From: Bacteroidales bacterium
GTDB taxonomy: Bacteria; Bacteroidota; Bacteroidia; Bacteroidales; UBA932
DNA: 64,000 nt
Direction: 5' to 3'
NCBI GenBank assembly: GCA_017527415.1
Contig: JAFXQA010000012.1
Span: 1-64,000 of the forward strand
Shown: one piece after another, positions 45,742-54,842 of the stretch
Layout of the letters: each line of letters begins with the position of its first letter
Position numbering within the stretch: the first letter of the stretch is position 1
Notes under the pieces: model-generated
Databases searched by the model: none
Told to the model about the DNA's origin: nothing
What the model saw: the letters and a program-made list of their open reading frames with translations, nothing else
Translations under genes and position numbers: made by a program

Positions 45742-48230
45742 AAAAGCTCGACCGCTTCATACTCACGGCATTCATAGGACCGTTCATAGCGATCCTGCTG
45801 CTTGTAGTGTTCATCCTGATGATGCAGTTCCTCTGGGTGTACATCGATGAGCTTGTGGGTAAGGGACTCGGCCTTGGCGTCGTGCTTGAGTTCATGCTGC
45901 TGGGCGGATGTACCATCCTTCCGCTGGCTCTCCCCCTGGCCACGCTGCTGTCTTCCATGATGGTTCTCGGGCAGATGGGCGACCATAATGAGCTGATGGC
46001 TATCAAGGCTGCGGGAATATCGCTTGCACGCGTGTTGCTGCCGCTCGTCATCGCATCCGTTTTCATCAGCATCGGTGCTTTCTATGTCGGCAATAATCTG
46101 GTCCCCATAGCCTGGAACGAGATATATACCCTCCGGGACGATATCAGCCGTACCAAGAACGAGATCAAGATTCCGGCGGGCACCTTCTACGACGGCATCG
46201 ACGGGTACGTGCTCCGCACGGAAACCCAGGACGACAACGGAGTGATGCACGGAGTGATGGTGTACGACCACACATCCAACAAAGGCAATACATCCCTTTC
46301 CCTTGCGGATTCCGCCGTTATGAAGATGAGCAAGAATAAGGATTATCTCACCTTTACGTTATATAACGGCACAAACTATCAGGAAAACAACGTGCGCAAG
46401 TACAGGGATACAACCCTGGAACTCCAGCACATCGATTTCGAACGCCAGGAGCTGATCATTCCCCTGAAAAACTACAATTTCCAGAAGTCCGACAGCAGCC
46501 GTTACGGCGACCAGGCGAAGTCTATGCGCCTGCGCCAGCTTATGGATCAGAAGGACTCTCTGGACAATCTGGCCCAGAATGCGCTGGACAACAGATACAC
46601 GACTTTGTCACAATACGGAGTTTTTCAGCAGAAGAACCAGTTGGATACGGCCAAACTCGAGGCCAGGGCGAAGTACAGTAACTACTTCTCCGCAGACGGA
46701 TACCTCAGGTGGGACAAGGTCTCAAAGAAGAAAAAGGCCTATGAAAAGGCCGCTGAGGCGGCCGACAGGATGGAGACCAGCCTGATGGCCTATCAGAGTG
46801 AGGTCTACGAATACTATTTCTACCTGCGCCGGACGAATATCGAACTCCTTAAGAAATTCGCGCAGGCGCTCGCATGCCTGCTGCTGTTCTTCATCGGAGC
46901 TCCGCTTGGCGCCTTTGTGCGGAAGGGGGCTCTGGGAGTCAGCGCCATCATCTCGGTGCTCTTCTTCGTGCTCTACTGGGTAGTGGACATCACCGGAACC
47001 AAACTGGCCAGGGACGGGGCCGTCGGCGCACCGCTGGGGGTATTTGTTTCTGCTATTGTGCTGGCGCCGATCGGGGCTTACCTCACATCGCGCGCCATTA
47101 AAGATGCAACCCTTTTCAGCAACGATTCGTTGTTGAATCACTGGCGCAAGCTCAAGAGCAAAGTCGCCCGTCTTTTCCATCAGAAGCGCATTGTCTTCAT
47201 GGGTACGCCGGAGTTTGCCGTTGCTTCGCTGGATGCCCTGCTCAAGGCCGGATACAAGGTGGTTGGTGTGGTTACCGTTGCGGACAAGCCCAGCGGACGC
47301 GGTCTGGAGGTACATGAGAGCGCTGTCAAGAAATACGCCGTGGAGCACGGCTTGCCCGTGCTTCAGCCAGTCAAACTCAAGGATCCTGAATTCCTGCAGC
47401 AACTTGCTGCCTGGAAGGCGGACCTGTTTGTAGTGGTGGCATTCCGCATGCTGCCGGAAGAAGTTTGGGGCATGCCTAAACTCGGCACCTTCAATCTCCA
47501 CGCTGCCCTTCTGCCCCAGTACCGCGGAGCCGCCCCTATCAACTGGGCGGTGATCAACGGAGAGCGCATGACCGGTGCGACTACCTTCATGATAGACAAA
47601 GACATAGATACCGGTGGCATCATCCTGCGCCATGGGCTCCGCATCGGGCCAGAGGATACTGCGGGGGATGTGCACGACCGCCTGATGGAGCTCGGTGCGA
47701 AACTGGTGGTGGAAACCACGGAAGGTATCATACAGCATACCGTAGAGACGCGCGTGCAGAAGTCTTTCATCCAGGGGTCCGAGGTGCTGAAACCTGCGCC
47801 GAAACTTACAAAGGAGAATACGCGTATCGACTGGTCGGCTCCTGCCGAAACCATACGCAATCTGGTGCGCGGACTCAACCCGTATCCTTCTGCATGGACT
47901 ACCCTTGTCCGCGATGGTAAATCCACCGACGTCAAAATTTTCAGCGTCAGCACCGCCTCCGTGCAGGAAGCTGACTGCTCCGCGTTGCTTCGCAACCCGT
48001 TCCGGGAAAATGCTCCGCAGTCAGATCCTGCATCTGCAGCGGAGGTGTCGGATACCGCAAACGCAGCCGTTAATGCCGGAGAAATCAAGGTTGATGGAGA
48101 CCGTTTGTATGTGTCTGCCGGCGACAAGTGGCTGGAAATCAAGGAACTGCAACTCGCAGGCAAGAAGCGTATGGGTGCGGATGCGTTCCTGAGAGGATTC
48201 AGGGAAATAGAGAGTTATAAGTTCGTATAG
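45738..48230 (+). CDS. fmt: LptG/YjgP-family permease fused to methionyl-tRNA formyltransferase
   Basis: 830 residues from a TTG at 45738 that overlaps the alaS stop; no stop codon interrupts the frame. Residues about 1-480 are an LptF/LptG permease. It has N-terminal helices ('[21 protein letters not shown]', '[36 protein letters not shown]'), a periplasmic domain and C-terminal helices ('[23 protein letters not shown]'). From residue 483 ('[16 protein letters not shown]') an Fmt domain follows with '[26 protein letters not shown]' parts and '[12 protein letters not shown]', which hold the Asn, His and Asp catalytic residues. A low-complexity insert lies near residues 738-775. Fmt formylates initiator Met-tRNA; LptG moves lipopolysaccharide. 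No good internal start codon precedes the Fmt part. Confidence 0.85.
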   Translation: MKKLDRFILTAFIGPFIAILLLVVFILMMQFLWVYIDELVGKGLGLGVVLEFMLLGGCTILPLALPLATLLSSMMVLGQMGDHNELMAIKAAGISLARVLLPLVIASVFISIGAFYVGNNLVPIAWNEIYTLRDDISRTKNEIKIPAGTFYDGIDGYVLRTETQDDNGVMHGVMVYDHTSNKGNTSLSLADSAVMKMSKNKDYLTFTLYNGTNYQENNVRKYRDTTLELQHIDFERQELIIPLKNYNFQKSDSSRYGDQAKSMRLRQLMDQKDSLDNLAQNALDNRYTTLSQYGVFQQKNQLDTAKLEARAKYSNYFSADGYLRWDKVSKKKKAYEKAAEAADRMETSLMAYQSEVYEYYFYLRRTNIELLKKFAQALACLLLFFIGAPLGAFVRKGALGVSAIISVLFFVLYWVVDITGTKLARDGAVGAPLGVFVSAIVLAPIGAYLTSRAIKDATLFSNDSLLNHWRKLKSKVARLFHQKRIVFMGTPEFAVASLDALLKAGYKVVGVVTVADKPSGRGLEVHESAVKKYAVEHGLPVLQPVKLKDPEFLQQLAAWKADLFVVVAFRMLPEEVWGMPKLGTFNLHAALLPQYRGAAPINWAVINGERMTGATTFMIDKDIDTGGIILRHGLRIGPEDTAGDVHDRLMELGAKLVVETTEGIIQHTVETRVQKSFIQGSEVLKPAPKLTKENTRIDWSAPAETIRNLVRGLNPYPSAWTTLVRDGKSTDVKIFSVSTASVQEADCSALLRNPFRENAPQSDPASAAEVSDTANAAVNAGEIKVDGDRLYVSAGDKWLEIKELQLAGKKRMGADAFLRGFREIESYKFV

Positions 48231-48231
48231 G

Positions 48232-49200
48232 ATGGCGAATTATGTTTTCAATCCGATTACTTTGCAGTACGAGGTCCGCGAAGAACCCCGTTACGCGAAG
48301 TATGTCCGCACCGGATTGAGCATAGTCGTAGCCGCAGGGCTCTGTTTTCTGTATTTCTGGCTCTACACTTCCGTCCTTGGGTGGGACCTTCCCAAGACCG
48401 CCCGTCTGAAAAAGGAAAACGCCATGTGGCAGTCGAAGATTGCCCTTGCGGAACGCCAGCTGGATATATGCGAAGAAATGCTCCAGGGTATTGAGGAGCG
48501 CGACGATCACGTTTACCGTTCCATTTTCGGCATGAACGTGATTCCGGATGAGGTGAAGGCGGCAAAACTCGACCCCCTGGCCGATGCGCTGACGGCGCGG
48601 ATCAATGCGCTGACCAAGAGGGCCTATGTGCAGAGCATGGCCCTGGATGAGGTTTACGGCATCGCGCTGAATGCGGGAGATATGGTGTCGCACATCCCTG
48701 CCGTGCCTCCCATCCTGCCAAAGAAAGGTTCCTACCGCATGGCAAGCCCGTTTGGTTACCGCACCGATCCTGTGTATGGCGGCACCCGTTTTCATTCCGG
48801 GCAGGATTTTGCCGCGGATGTAGGCTATCCCGTTTACGTTACCGGTGACGGAGTGGTAGAAAAGGTAAATTATGGATTCACGGGATACGGCAACGAGATA
48901 ATCATTGACCATGGTTTCGGATATCGCACGCGCTATGCCCATCTGAGCCGCATCGACGTGGCAAAGGGGATGAAGGTGACCCGCGGCGACCAGATCGGCG
49001 CCGTCGGCAAAACCGGCAAGGCGACCGGCCCGCACCTGCATTACGAGGTTCTCTACAAGGGAAACGCCATCAATCCGTACAGTTACATGAACCTCGACAT
49101 GACGGTCGAGGAATACATAGCTATGATAACCAGGCGCAGGGAGGAATCCGGTACCCGGAAGAAATCCACCCTCGAACTGCTTAAAGAACGCGGCCGATGA
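48232..49200 (+). CDS. M23/LytM-family peptidase, membrane anchored
   Basis: 322 residues. A cytoplasmic N-terminus and one membrane helix ('IVVAAGLCFLYFWLYTSVLGW', about residues 30-50) precede a coiled coil ('KTARLKKENAMWQSKIALAERQLDICEEMLQ'). The LytM domain follows: 'ASPFGYRTDPVYGGTRFHSGQDFAAD' with HxxxD near 188-192, 'YAHLSRIDVAKGMKVTRGDQIG', and 'GPHLHYEV' near 267. The zinc ligands are present, so it may cut peptidoglycan cross-links or act in divisome control. It begins 1 nt after the Fmt fusion and overlaps the next M23 gene by 4 nt. Confidence 0.88.
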   Translation: MANYVFNPITLQYEVREEPRYAKYVRTGLSIVVAAGLCFLYFWLYTSVLGWDLPKTARLKKENAMWQSKIALAERQLDICEEMLQGIEERDDHVYRSIFGMNVIPDEVKAAKLDPLADALTARINALTKRAYVQSMALDEVYGIALNAGDMVSHIPAVPPILPKKGSYRMASPFGYRTDPVYGGTRFHSGQDFAADVGYPVYVTGDGVVEKVNYGFTGYGNEIIIDHGFGYRTRYAHLSRIDVAKGMKVTRGDQIGAVGKTGKATGPHLHYEVLYKGNAINPYSYMNLDMTVEEYIAMITRRREESGTRKKSTLELLKERGR

Positions 49201-50150
49201 GCAAAAAACTGTACACTTTCGATGCTGCCGCGATGACGGTGCGCAAGATCACTCGCTCGGTATGGACCACAGTCTGGTCGATAGTGAGGGTGATCCTGGT
49301 GTCGGTTTCGCTGTTCATAGTCCTGTATCTCATCCTGTCTCTCGTGCTCAGCACCGATACGGAGAAGCGCCTCCGCCGCGAGAACCGCCAGTACGAAAAG
49401 GTCTTCGCATCCATCCCGAAAGAGCAGGAACTGCTGTCGGAGTCCATCGATATCCTGGCCCTGAAGGACAGCCGCATATACGATGAGGTTTTCCATACCG
49501 CAGCCCCTCCGGTGGATCCGGTAGGCTCTCTGGACTTCCTTTTCGGTGCGGATACCATCCCGGATACGAAGATAGTGACCTATACCACCCGGAAGGCGGA
49601 CGCCCTCCTGAAAACCGCCTCGGAAGTGGACGCTGCATTCGAAAAGATATACAGGACCATGGGGAAAAACGGCTTTGTAATGCCGCCTATGGCCATTCCG
49701 GTAAAGGAAGTGTCTTATCCCCAGATAGGAGCATCCACAGGCTCCAGGCTCAACCCATTCTACAAGACGGCCGTGAATCATCACGGGCTGGATTTCATTG
49801 TGCCGCAGGGCTCGCCGGTGATCGCTCCGGCAGATGGGACGGTGGAGGACGTCGTACGCTCTTCCAAGGGAGAAGGAAATACCGTAACCCTCAGGCATTC
49901 GGGAGGATATGTCACTCGCTACCTGCACCTGGACGAGATCTTCGTCGCAAAAGGACAGAAGGTGCGCCGCGGAGGAAAGATCGCTACCGTGGGAATGTCC
50001 GGAGGCGCCTACGCCCCGCACCTTCATTATGAAGTGAAGTTCTGGGGTGCGTTCCGCGATCCAGTGAACTACCTTTTCGGCTCGGTATCGCCGGAGGAAT
50101 ATCCCAACTTCCTTTTCATGTCTATAAATACCAGACAATCAATGGACTAG
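49197..50150 (+). CDS. Second M23/LytM-family peptidase
   Basis: 317 residues with the same layout as its neighbour: membrane helix 'VRVILVSVSLFIVLYLILSLVLS', a short coiled coil ('EKRLRRENRQYEKVFASI'), and a LytM domain with 'SRLNPFYKTAVNHHGLDFIV' (HxxxD near 194), 'GGYVTRYLHLDEIFVAKGQKVRRG', and 'APHLHYEVKFWG'. The pair probably arose by tandem duplication and may work as partners. The ATGA overlap suggests coupled translation. MerR and Nif3-like genes follow at once. Confidence 0.87.
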   Translation: MSKKLYTFDAAAMTVRKITRSVWTTVWSIVRVILVSVSLFIVLYLILSLVLSTDTEKRLRRENRQYEKVFASIPKEQELLSESIDILALKDSRIYDEVFHTAAPPVDPVGSLDFLFGADTIPDTKIVTYTTRKADALLKTASEVDAAFEKIYRTMGKNGFVMPPMAIPVKEVSYPQIGASTGSRLNPFYKTAVNHHGLDFIVPQGSPVIAPADGTVEDVVRSSKGEGNTVTLRHSGGYVTRYLHLDEIFVAKGQKVRRGGKIATVGMSGGAYAPHLHYEVKFWGAFRDPVNYLFGSVSPEEYPNFLFMSINTRQSMD

Positions 50151-50153
50151 CAT

Positions 50154-50471
50154 ATGAGTAAACTGTTCTACACCATCGGAGAGACCGCGGAGATTCTCGC
50201 AGAGAACGTATCCGCCGTGCGCTACTGGTCGGGATACTTCGAAAAGTTCCTGAAAACTACACGCACGTCCCGCGGCGACCGCCGTTTCACCCCGGAAGAT
50301 ATCGAAACCTTCAAGCAGATCCATTTCCTCTTGAAGGAGAAGGGCCTTACCCTCGAGGGAACAGCGAAACAGCTCGCAGCCGACAGGGCATCCGTCGAAA
50401 AACGGGTCCGTGCCCTGGAATCCCTGAAAAACATCCGCGAGCAACTTGTAGAAATCCGGAAAGGCCTATGA
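50154..50471 (+). CDS. Small MerR-family transcriptional regulator
   Basis: 105 residues. A winged-helix MerR DNA-binding domain fills most of it: 'LFYTIGETAEILAENVSAVRYWSGYFEKFLKTTRTSRGDRRFTPEDIETFKQIHFLLKEKGLTLEGTAKQL'. A short helix for dimerisation follows. There is no effector domain or conserved metal-binding cysteine, so the signal is unknown. It begins 3 nt after the second M23 gene and overlaps the Nif3-like gene by 4 nt. This conserved-looking context with cell-wall peptidases suggests envelope or growth-linked regulation, but that is inference. Confidence 0.85.
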   Translation: MSKLFYTIGETAEILAENVSAVRYWSGYFEKFLKTTRTSRGDRRFTPEDIETFKQIHFLLKEKGLTLEGTAKQLAADRASVEKRVRALESLKNIREQLVEIRKGL

Positions 50472-51265
50472 TAGTAAAGGATATCATTGCCGCCATCGAA
50501 GCATTTGCTCCCGCGTGCATACAGGCTGAATACGACAATACAGGCCTGCAGGTTGGCTCTCCCGAGCAGGAGGTGCACGGAGTGCTGATAGGATTTGACT
50601 GCACCGCTTCTCTGGTGGAGGAAGCCGTCCGCCGCGGATGCGACATGATCCTCACCCACCATCCCCTCATCTATCATCCCCTGCGCAATCTCTATCCGGA
50701 GGATCCTGGCGCTGCTGCGGTTATCGCGGCAGTGAAGAACGGAGTGGCCGTTTACGGATGCCACACCAGCGCCGACAAGACCCCGGGTGGAGTGAGTTTC
50801 GCGCTTGCAGAAAAGATAGGGCTGAAGGATGTACGCGTGCTTGCTCCGGAAGAGCCTGCTGCTGCCGGGTATGACACGGTCGGTTTCGGCGCTGTCGGAG
50901 ATCTGCCGGAAGCCCTTCCGGCAAAGGATGCCGTAGCGCTTGTGAAGAAGGCCCTTGGCACTCCCGCCGTTCGCTGTTCAGCCCCCGTAGAAGGCCCTGT
51001 GGGCAGGATTGCAGTATGTGGCGGCTCCGGCACTTCGCTCATTCCGGCGGCCCGGAAGGCCGGTGCACAGATGTATGTCTGCGGCGACATCTCCTACCAC
51101 TATTTCTTCCAGCCTGAAGGCTTCATGGTGGTGGATGCCGGGCATTTTGAAACAGAAGTTGAAATAACGGAGGTTCTCCTTTCCGTTATACGGAAAAATT
51201 TTCCTACCTTTGTAACCCTTATATCCGAAAATATCGGAAAGGCAAATCCTGTAAATTATTTGTAA
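50468..51265 (+). CDS. Nif3-like dinuclear metal-centre protein
   Basis: 265 residues. Metal-binding motifs are present: 'MILTHHPLIYHPLRNLYP', 'VYGCHTSADKTPGGVSFALAEKIG', and C-terminal 'MVVDAGHFETEVEI'. The length matches E. coli YbgI (about 247). Many Bacteroidota Nif3 proteins are near 365 residues because of an inserted PII-like domain, which is missing here. The family has been linked to GTP cyclohydrolase I-like or hydrolase activity, but the physiological role is unsettled. It overlaps MerR by ATGA, and the zinc-ribbon gene follows after 7 nt. Confidence 0.9.
   Translation: MIVKDIIAAIEAFAPACIQAEYDNTGLQVGSPEQEVHGVLIGFDCTASLVEEAVRRGCDMILTHHPLIYHPLRNLYPEDPGAAAVIAAVKNGVAVYGCHTSADKTPGGVSFALAEKIGLKDVRVLAPEEPAAAGYDTVGFGAVGDLPEALPAKDAVALVKKALGTPAVRCSAPVEGPVGRIAVCGGSGTSLIPAARKAGAQMYVCGDISYHYFFQPEGFMVVDAGHFETEVEITEVLLSVIRKNFPTFVTLISENIGKANPVNYL
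51205..51212 (+). promoter_or_regulatory. Possible internal promoter for the zinc-ribbon gene
   Basis: TACCTTTG matches TAnnTTTG inside the 3' end of the Nif3-like gene, 60 nt before the next ATG. No good -33 box. It would give the zinc-ribbon/dnaB genes their own transcript. Confidence 0.4.
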
Positions 51266-51272
51266 TTACAAT

Positions 51273-52085
51273 ATGGCAACCAAGAAAACAGTAAAGAAAG
51301 TCGAAACCCCGAACGATTCGCGCGAGACCTTCGTCAGCCTGCAGAAATCATTTGCAGACTCCGACCTCACCGTAACCGAAAAACTCAAGGTCCTTTACCA
51401 GCTCCAGGCAGCCGACAATGAGATCGGCAAGCTGGTTCAGCTCAGGGGCGAACTCCCCGCGGAAGTCGCAGCCCTCGAGAACGAGATTGAGGGTTTCAAG
51501 GCAAAGATCGAGCGCCTGAACGAGGCCATCAAGGGCGAAGAGGCAGCCATCGAGGTGAACAAGGCAAAGATCTCCGAGCATGAAGGTGACATCGAGAAGT
51601 ACAAGGCACAGCTCGAGAATATCGCCAACAGCCGTGAATACGACTCCATCAGCAAGGAGCTCGAGAACGAAAACCTCCTGCTCCGCATTGCCGACAAGTT
51701 CATCGGCGAAGCAAAGGAGCGCATAGTCGAAAACAAAAAGCAGATCGAAGAACTCGAAGAGCGCATCTCCGTCCGTAACGAAGATCTCGCTGCCAAGAAC
51801 GAGGAACTCGCTGCAATCGTCAATTCGACCGCAGACGAAGAAAAAACCTACACCGACAAGCGAGATGCCCTGGCAGCAAAGCTGGACGCCCGCACCATGA
51901 GCGCATACGAACGCATCAAGGCCAGCGTACACAATCACCTTGCAGTCGTCCCCGTCTATAACGGCGAGGCTTGCGGAGGATGCTTCAACACCATCACTCC
52001 CCAGCGCCTGGTAGACATTGCATCCGGCACCAAGCTGGTCATCTGCGAGCATTGCGGACGCATTATTGTGAACCCTGAAATCTAG
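51273..52085 (+). CDS. Coiled-coil protein with C4 zinc ribbon
   Basis: 270 residues. A lysine-rich start ('MATKKTVKKVETPND') precedes a long coiled coil (about 30-200: 'LVQLRGELPAEVAALENEIEGFKAKIERLNEAIKGEEAAIEVN'). A zinc ribbon follows near the end: 'GEACGGCFNTITPQRLVDIASGTKLVICEHCGRIIVNPEI', with CxxC pairs. This is the DUF164/CT398-like architecture, often encoded next to Nif3-like proteins as here. Family members appear to be nucleic-acid or protein-complex scaffolds. The function here is unknown. Confidence 0.88.
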   Translation: MATKKTVKKVETPNDSRETFVSLQKSFADSDLTVTEKLKVLYQLQAADNEIGKLVQLRGELPAEVAALENEIEGFKAKIERLNEAIKGEEAAIEVNKAKISEHEGDIEKYKAQLENIANSREYDSISKELENENLLLRIADKFIGEAKERIVENKKQIEELEERISVRNEDLAAKNEELAAIVNSTADEEKTYTDKRDALAAKLDARTMSAYERIKASVHNHLAVVPVYNGEACGGCFNTITPQRLVDIASGTKLVICEHCGRIIVNPEI

Positions 52086-52091
52086 GGCAGT

Positions 52092-53537
52092 ATGGCAGAG
52101 CAGAAGACACGCCGCAAGGCGCAGCCTAATATCGATACCCTCGGGCTCGAGATAGGGAACAAACCCCCTCAGGCCCTGGAGGCGGAAGAGGCTGTGCTCG
52201 GCGCGATGCTGCTCGAGCCGGCAGTGGTGGACGCCTCTATGGCGGAGCTCACCAGAGACTGCTTCTACGACAAGAAGAACCAGATGATCTTCGAGGCGAT
52301 GAGCAAGCTCGTGCAGGAGCACACTTCCCTCGATATCATCACGGTGAGCGAAAAACTCAAGGCCCTGGGCAACCTGGAGGCCGTGGGTGGATCCGTGGTG
52401 CTGGCGAACTACTCCGAAAGGGTGGGTTCCGCCGCGCACATCGAATACTATATCAAGATCCTCAAGCAGAAGACCATCCAGAGAGATCTTATCACTGCTT
52501 CCTACGCCATCCTCAAAGATGCCTTCGACGACTCCGTCGATGTGGATGACCTCATCGACATGGCGCAGACAAAGGTCTACGATGCCGTGCAGAATAACGT
52601 CCGCAAGGATGTGCAGGAAATAGGATCCGTGCTCAATGATGTCATTTCCGACATCCAGGAGCGTCAGGATTCCACGGGTCTGAGCGGGGTGCCTTCCGGT
52701 TTCCCCACCCTGGACCAGATCACCCAGGGGTGGCAGCCGAGCGACCTTATCATCCTCGCCGCCCGTCCTTCGGTGGGTAAGACCGCCTTCTCCCTCAACA
52801 TTGCGCGCAATGCCGCCGTCGACCACCACATGCCCGTGGCATTCTTCTCCTTGGAGATGTCTGCCACCCAGCTTGCCAAGCGTCTCGCCATCAGCGAAAC
52901 CGGCCTGAGTGCAGACAAGATCAAGGGAGCCATCCGCCTGGAGCAGTACGAATGGGAGCAGTTGGAATACAAGATCAAAGACCTTGCGAAGGCGCCCCTC
53001 TACATCGACGACACCCCCGGCCTTCCCCTGATGGAGTTCCGCACCAAGGCCAAGAACCTGGTGAAGAACAAGGGAGTAAGGCTGATTGTGGTGGACTACC
53101 TCCAGCTGATGCAGGGCCCGGCGGAGCTGCGAGGCATGCGTGAGCAGGAAGTCGCATCCATCTCCCGTACCCTTAAGGCAACCGCCAAGGAGCTGAACGT
53201 GCCCATCATCGCCTTGTCCCAGCTTTCCCGCCAGGCTGTCCAGCGTACGGGCGGTGCAGGAAAGCCCCAGCTTAGCGACCTTCGCGAATCCGGCTCCATC
53301 GAGCAGGATGCGGATATGGTAATCTTCATCCACCGTCCGGATTACGTCGGCCTCAGCGAGAATCCGGAAGACAAGGAGAAGACTCAGATCATCATCGCCA
53401 AGCACCGTAACGGTGAAACCCGCGACATCGACATGGTCTTCAAGAGCGAACGGGTCAAGTTCCTCGAGATGAACGATGTGCTGTATGCCCAGCAGGGCCC
53501 CGTCGCTTCGGCGATGAACAACGAATTTGAACAGTAG
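52092..53537 (+). CDS. dnaB: Replicative DNA helicase DnaB
   Basis: 481 residues. The N-terminal DnaG-interaction domain starts 'GNKPPQALEAEEAVLGAMLLEP'. The RecA-like motor has Walker A 'ILAARPSVGKTAFSLN' near residue 224, 'PVAFFSLEMSATQLAKRLAI', Walker B 'RLIVVDYLQLMQGP', 'IIALSQLSRQAVQRTG' and 'LSDLRESGSIEQDADMVIFIHRPDY'. It unwinds DNA at the replication fork as a hexamer. No intein or insertion. It begins 6 nt after the zinc-ribbon gene, and rseC follows after 4 nt. Confidence 0.97.
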   Translation: MAEQKTRRKAQPNIDTLGLEIGNKPPQALEAEEAVLGAMLLEPAVVDASMAELTRDCFYDKKNQMIFEAMSKLVQEHTSLDIITVSEKLKALGNLEAVGGSVVLANYSERVGSAAHIEYYIKILKQKTIQRDLITASYAILKDAFDDSVDVDDLIDMAQTKVYDAVQNNVRKDVQEIGSVLNDVISDIQERQDSTGLSGVPSGFPTLDQITQGWQPSDLIILAARPSVGKTAFSLNIARNAAVDHHMPVAFFSLEMSATQLAKRLAISETGLSADKIKGAIRLEQYEWEQLEYKIKDLAKAPLYIDDTPGLPLMEFRTKAKNLVKNKGVRLIVVDYLQLMQGPAELRGMREQEVASISRTLKATAKELNVPIIALSQLSRQAVQRTGGAGKPQLSDLRESGSIEQDADMVIFIHRPDYVGLSENPEDKEKTQIIIAKHRNGETRDIDMVFKSERVKFLEMNDVLYAQQGPVASAMNNEFEQ

Positions 53538-53541
53538 GCCT

Positions 53542-53958
53542 ATGTCCGCTCCGGAAATCTCCCATATAGGGAAAATAGTTGCAATTGATCCGGACTTCAT
53601 CACGGTAGAGATCGTGGCGGAGTCCGCTTGCTCTTCTTGCCATGCCGCCTCCCTTTGCGGTACGGCAGACGCCACTCACAAGGCCATCACTGTTCCCGCC
53701 ACGATGGGGAGCTGGGAGATTGGCCGGGAGGTACATGTGTTCCTGAAGCGCTCCATGGGCTTCAAGGCGGTGTGGCTGGCCTATGCCATCCCGCTGGCGG
53801 TGCTGCTGGCGGTGCTGCTGGGACTGAATGCCGCCGGCCTGTCCGAACTGGCTTCAGGCCTTATTGCCATCGCCGCCGTGGGTATCTACTACCTTGTCCT
53901 CCTGCTTTTCAGGAACAGGCTCCGCAATGAATATTCTTTTTACATAAAGGAGAAATAA
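53542..53958 (+). CDS. rseC: RseC/MucC-family membrane protein
   Basis: 138 residues from the ATG at 53542, preferred over an in-frame TTG at 53527 inside dnaB. A cysteine-rich N-terminal domain ('GKIVAIDPDFITVEIVAESACSSCHAASLCGTAD') precedes two membrane helices ('AVWLAYAIPLAVLLAVLLGLNAAG', 'GLIAIAAVGIYYLVLLLFRN'). RseC proteins are encoded with rnf/rsx genes and have been tied to keeping SoxR reduced or to Rnf function. The four N-terminal cysteines could bind a cluster or thiols. The stop overlaps rnfB as TAATG. Confidence 0.88.
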   Translation: MSAPEISHIGKIVAIDPDFITVEIVAESACSSCHAASLCGTADATHKAITVPATMGSWEIGREVHVFLKRSMGFKAVWLAYAIPLAVLLAVLLGLNAAGLSELASGLIAIAAVGIYYLVLLLFRNRLRNEYSFYIKEK

Positions 53959-54842
53959 TGGATTCTATCGTTATCTGGACTATCGTTATCCTGGCCGGGC
54001 TCGGCCTCGTACTGGCCCTGATGCTCTTCTTCATCGCCAAGAAATTCAAGGTTGAGGAAGACCCCCGCATCGAGCAGGTCGAGAAGGCCCTGCCGGGTGC
54101 GAATTGCGGTGGATGCGGCTATGCCGGATGCCATGCTTTCGCCGATACGGCCGTGAAGGCTGCCGACCTGAGCGCGCATTTCTGCCCCGTCGGGGGAAAT
54201 GACGTGATGAAGCAGGTTGCCGCCATACTCGGAATCGAGATGGTGGAAAAGGCGCCCCAGGTGGCCGTGGTTCGTTGCAATGGCAACTGCGCCGTCCGCC
54301 CCAAGATCAATGTTTACGACGGAGCTGAAAGCTGCCGCGTAAAGGCCGCTCTCTACAGCGGCGACACCGGCTGCTCCTTCGGCTGCCTCGGCTGCGGCGA
54401 CTGCGTTGCAGTATGCGAATTCGGAGCACTCAGCATGGATCCCGAAACCGGCCTGCCGGTGGTGGATGAAGCAAAATGCGTGGCCTGCGGAAAGTGCGTG
54501 AAGGCTTGCCCCAAGGCTCTGATCGAGCTGCGTCCCAAAGGCCCTCGCGGCATGCGCGTTTATGTTGACTGCCGCAATACCGACAAGGGCCCTGCCGCCA
54601 AGAAGGCTTGCGGGAATGCCTGCATAGGCTGCGGCATCTGCGTCAAGACCTGTACGCACGAGGCGATTACGCTGGAGAACAATCTTGCGTACATCGATCC
54701 CGCGAAGTGCAAGCTTTGCCGCGAGTGCGAGGCGATGTGCCCGACCGGCGCCATCCACGGAGTAAACTTCCCTAAACCCCTCGACCGCGAAGGCATCAAG
54801 GCACGTGTTGCTGCACGTAAAAAGGAGGTAAGAAATGAGTAA
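53958..54842 (+). CDS. rnfB: Rnf complex subunit B, ferredoxin-type
   Basis: 294 residues. One N-terminal membrane helix, then the RnfB [4Fe-4S] domain 'LPGANCGGCGYAGCHAFAD...FCPVGG'. Ferredoxin-like motifs follow: 'GCLGCGDCVAVCEFGAL', 'CVACGKCVKACPKAL', 'CIGCGICVKTCTHEAI' and 'CKLCRECEAMCPTGAI'. It takes electrons from reduced ferredoxin into the membrane Rnf complex. The number of clusters is typical of long RnfB forms. It overlaps rnfC by 8 nt. Confidence 0.97.
   Translation: MDSIVIWTIVILAGLGLVLALMLFFIAKKFKVEEDPRIEQVEKALPGANCGGCGYAGCHAFADTAVKAADLSAHFCPVGGNDVMKQVAAILGIEMVEKAPQVAVVRCNGNCAVRPKINVYDGAESCRVKAALYSGDTGCSFGCLGCGDCVAVCEFGALSMDPETGLPVVDEAKCVACGKCVKACPKALIELRPKGPRGMRVYVDCRNTDKGPAAKKACGNACIGCGICVKTCTHEAITLENNLAYIDPAKCKLCRECEAMCPTGAIHGVNFPKPLDREGIKARVAARKKEVRNE

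Noticed and set aside
47130..47200. Possibility that the LptG-Fmt fusion is a frameshift artefact
   Set aside because: Both domains are in one frame with no gap in either, and no stop codon separates them. An artefact would need a missing or substituted stop, which cannot be excluded without reads, so it is kept as a finding.
47965..48020. Inverted repeat TGACTGC/GCAGTCA in the Fmt low-complexity insert as another palindromic element
   Set aside because: Only 7 bp match and no similarity to the atpG or RidA elements is visible.
51348..53675. A 775-codon minus-strand frame opposite the zinc-ribbon gene, dnaB and part of rseC
   Set aside because: It covers several genes with clear motifs on the other strand and has low-complexity His/Leu/Asp composition typical of antisense shadow frames.
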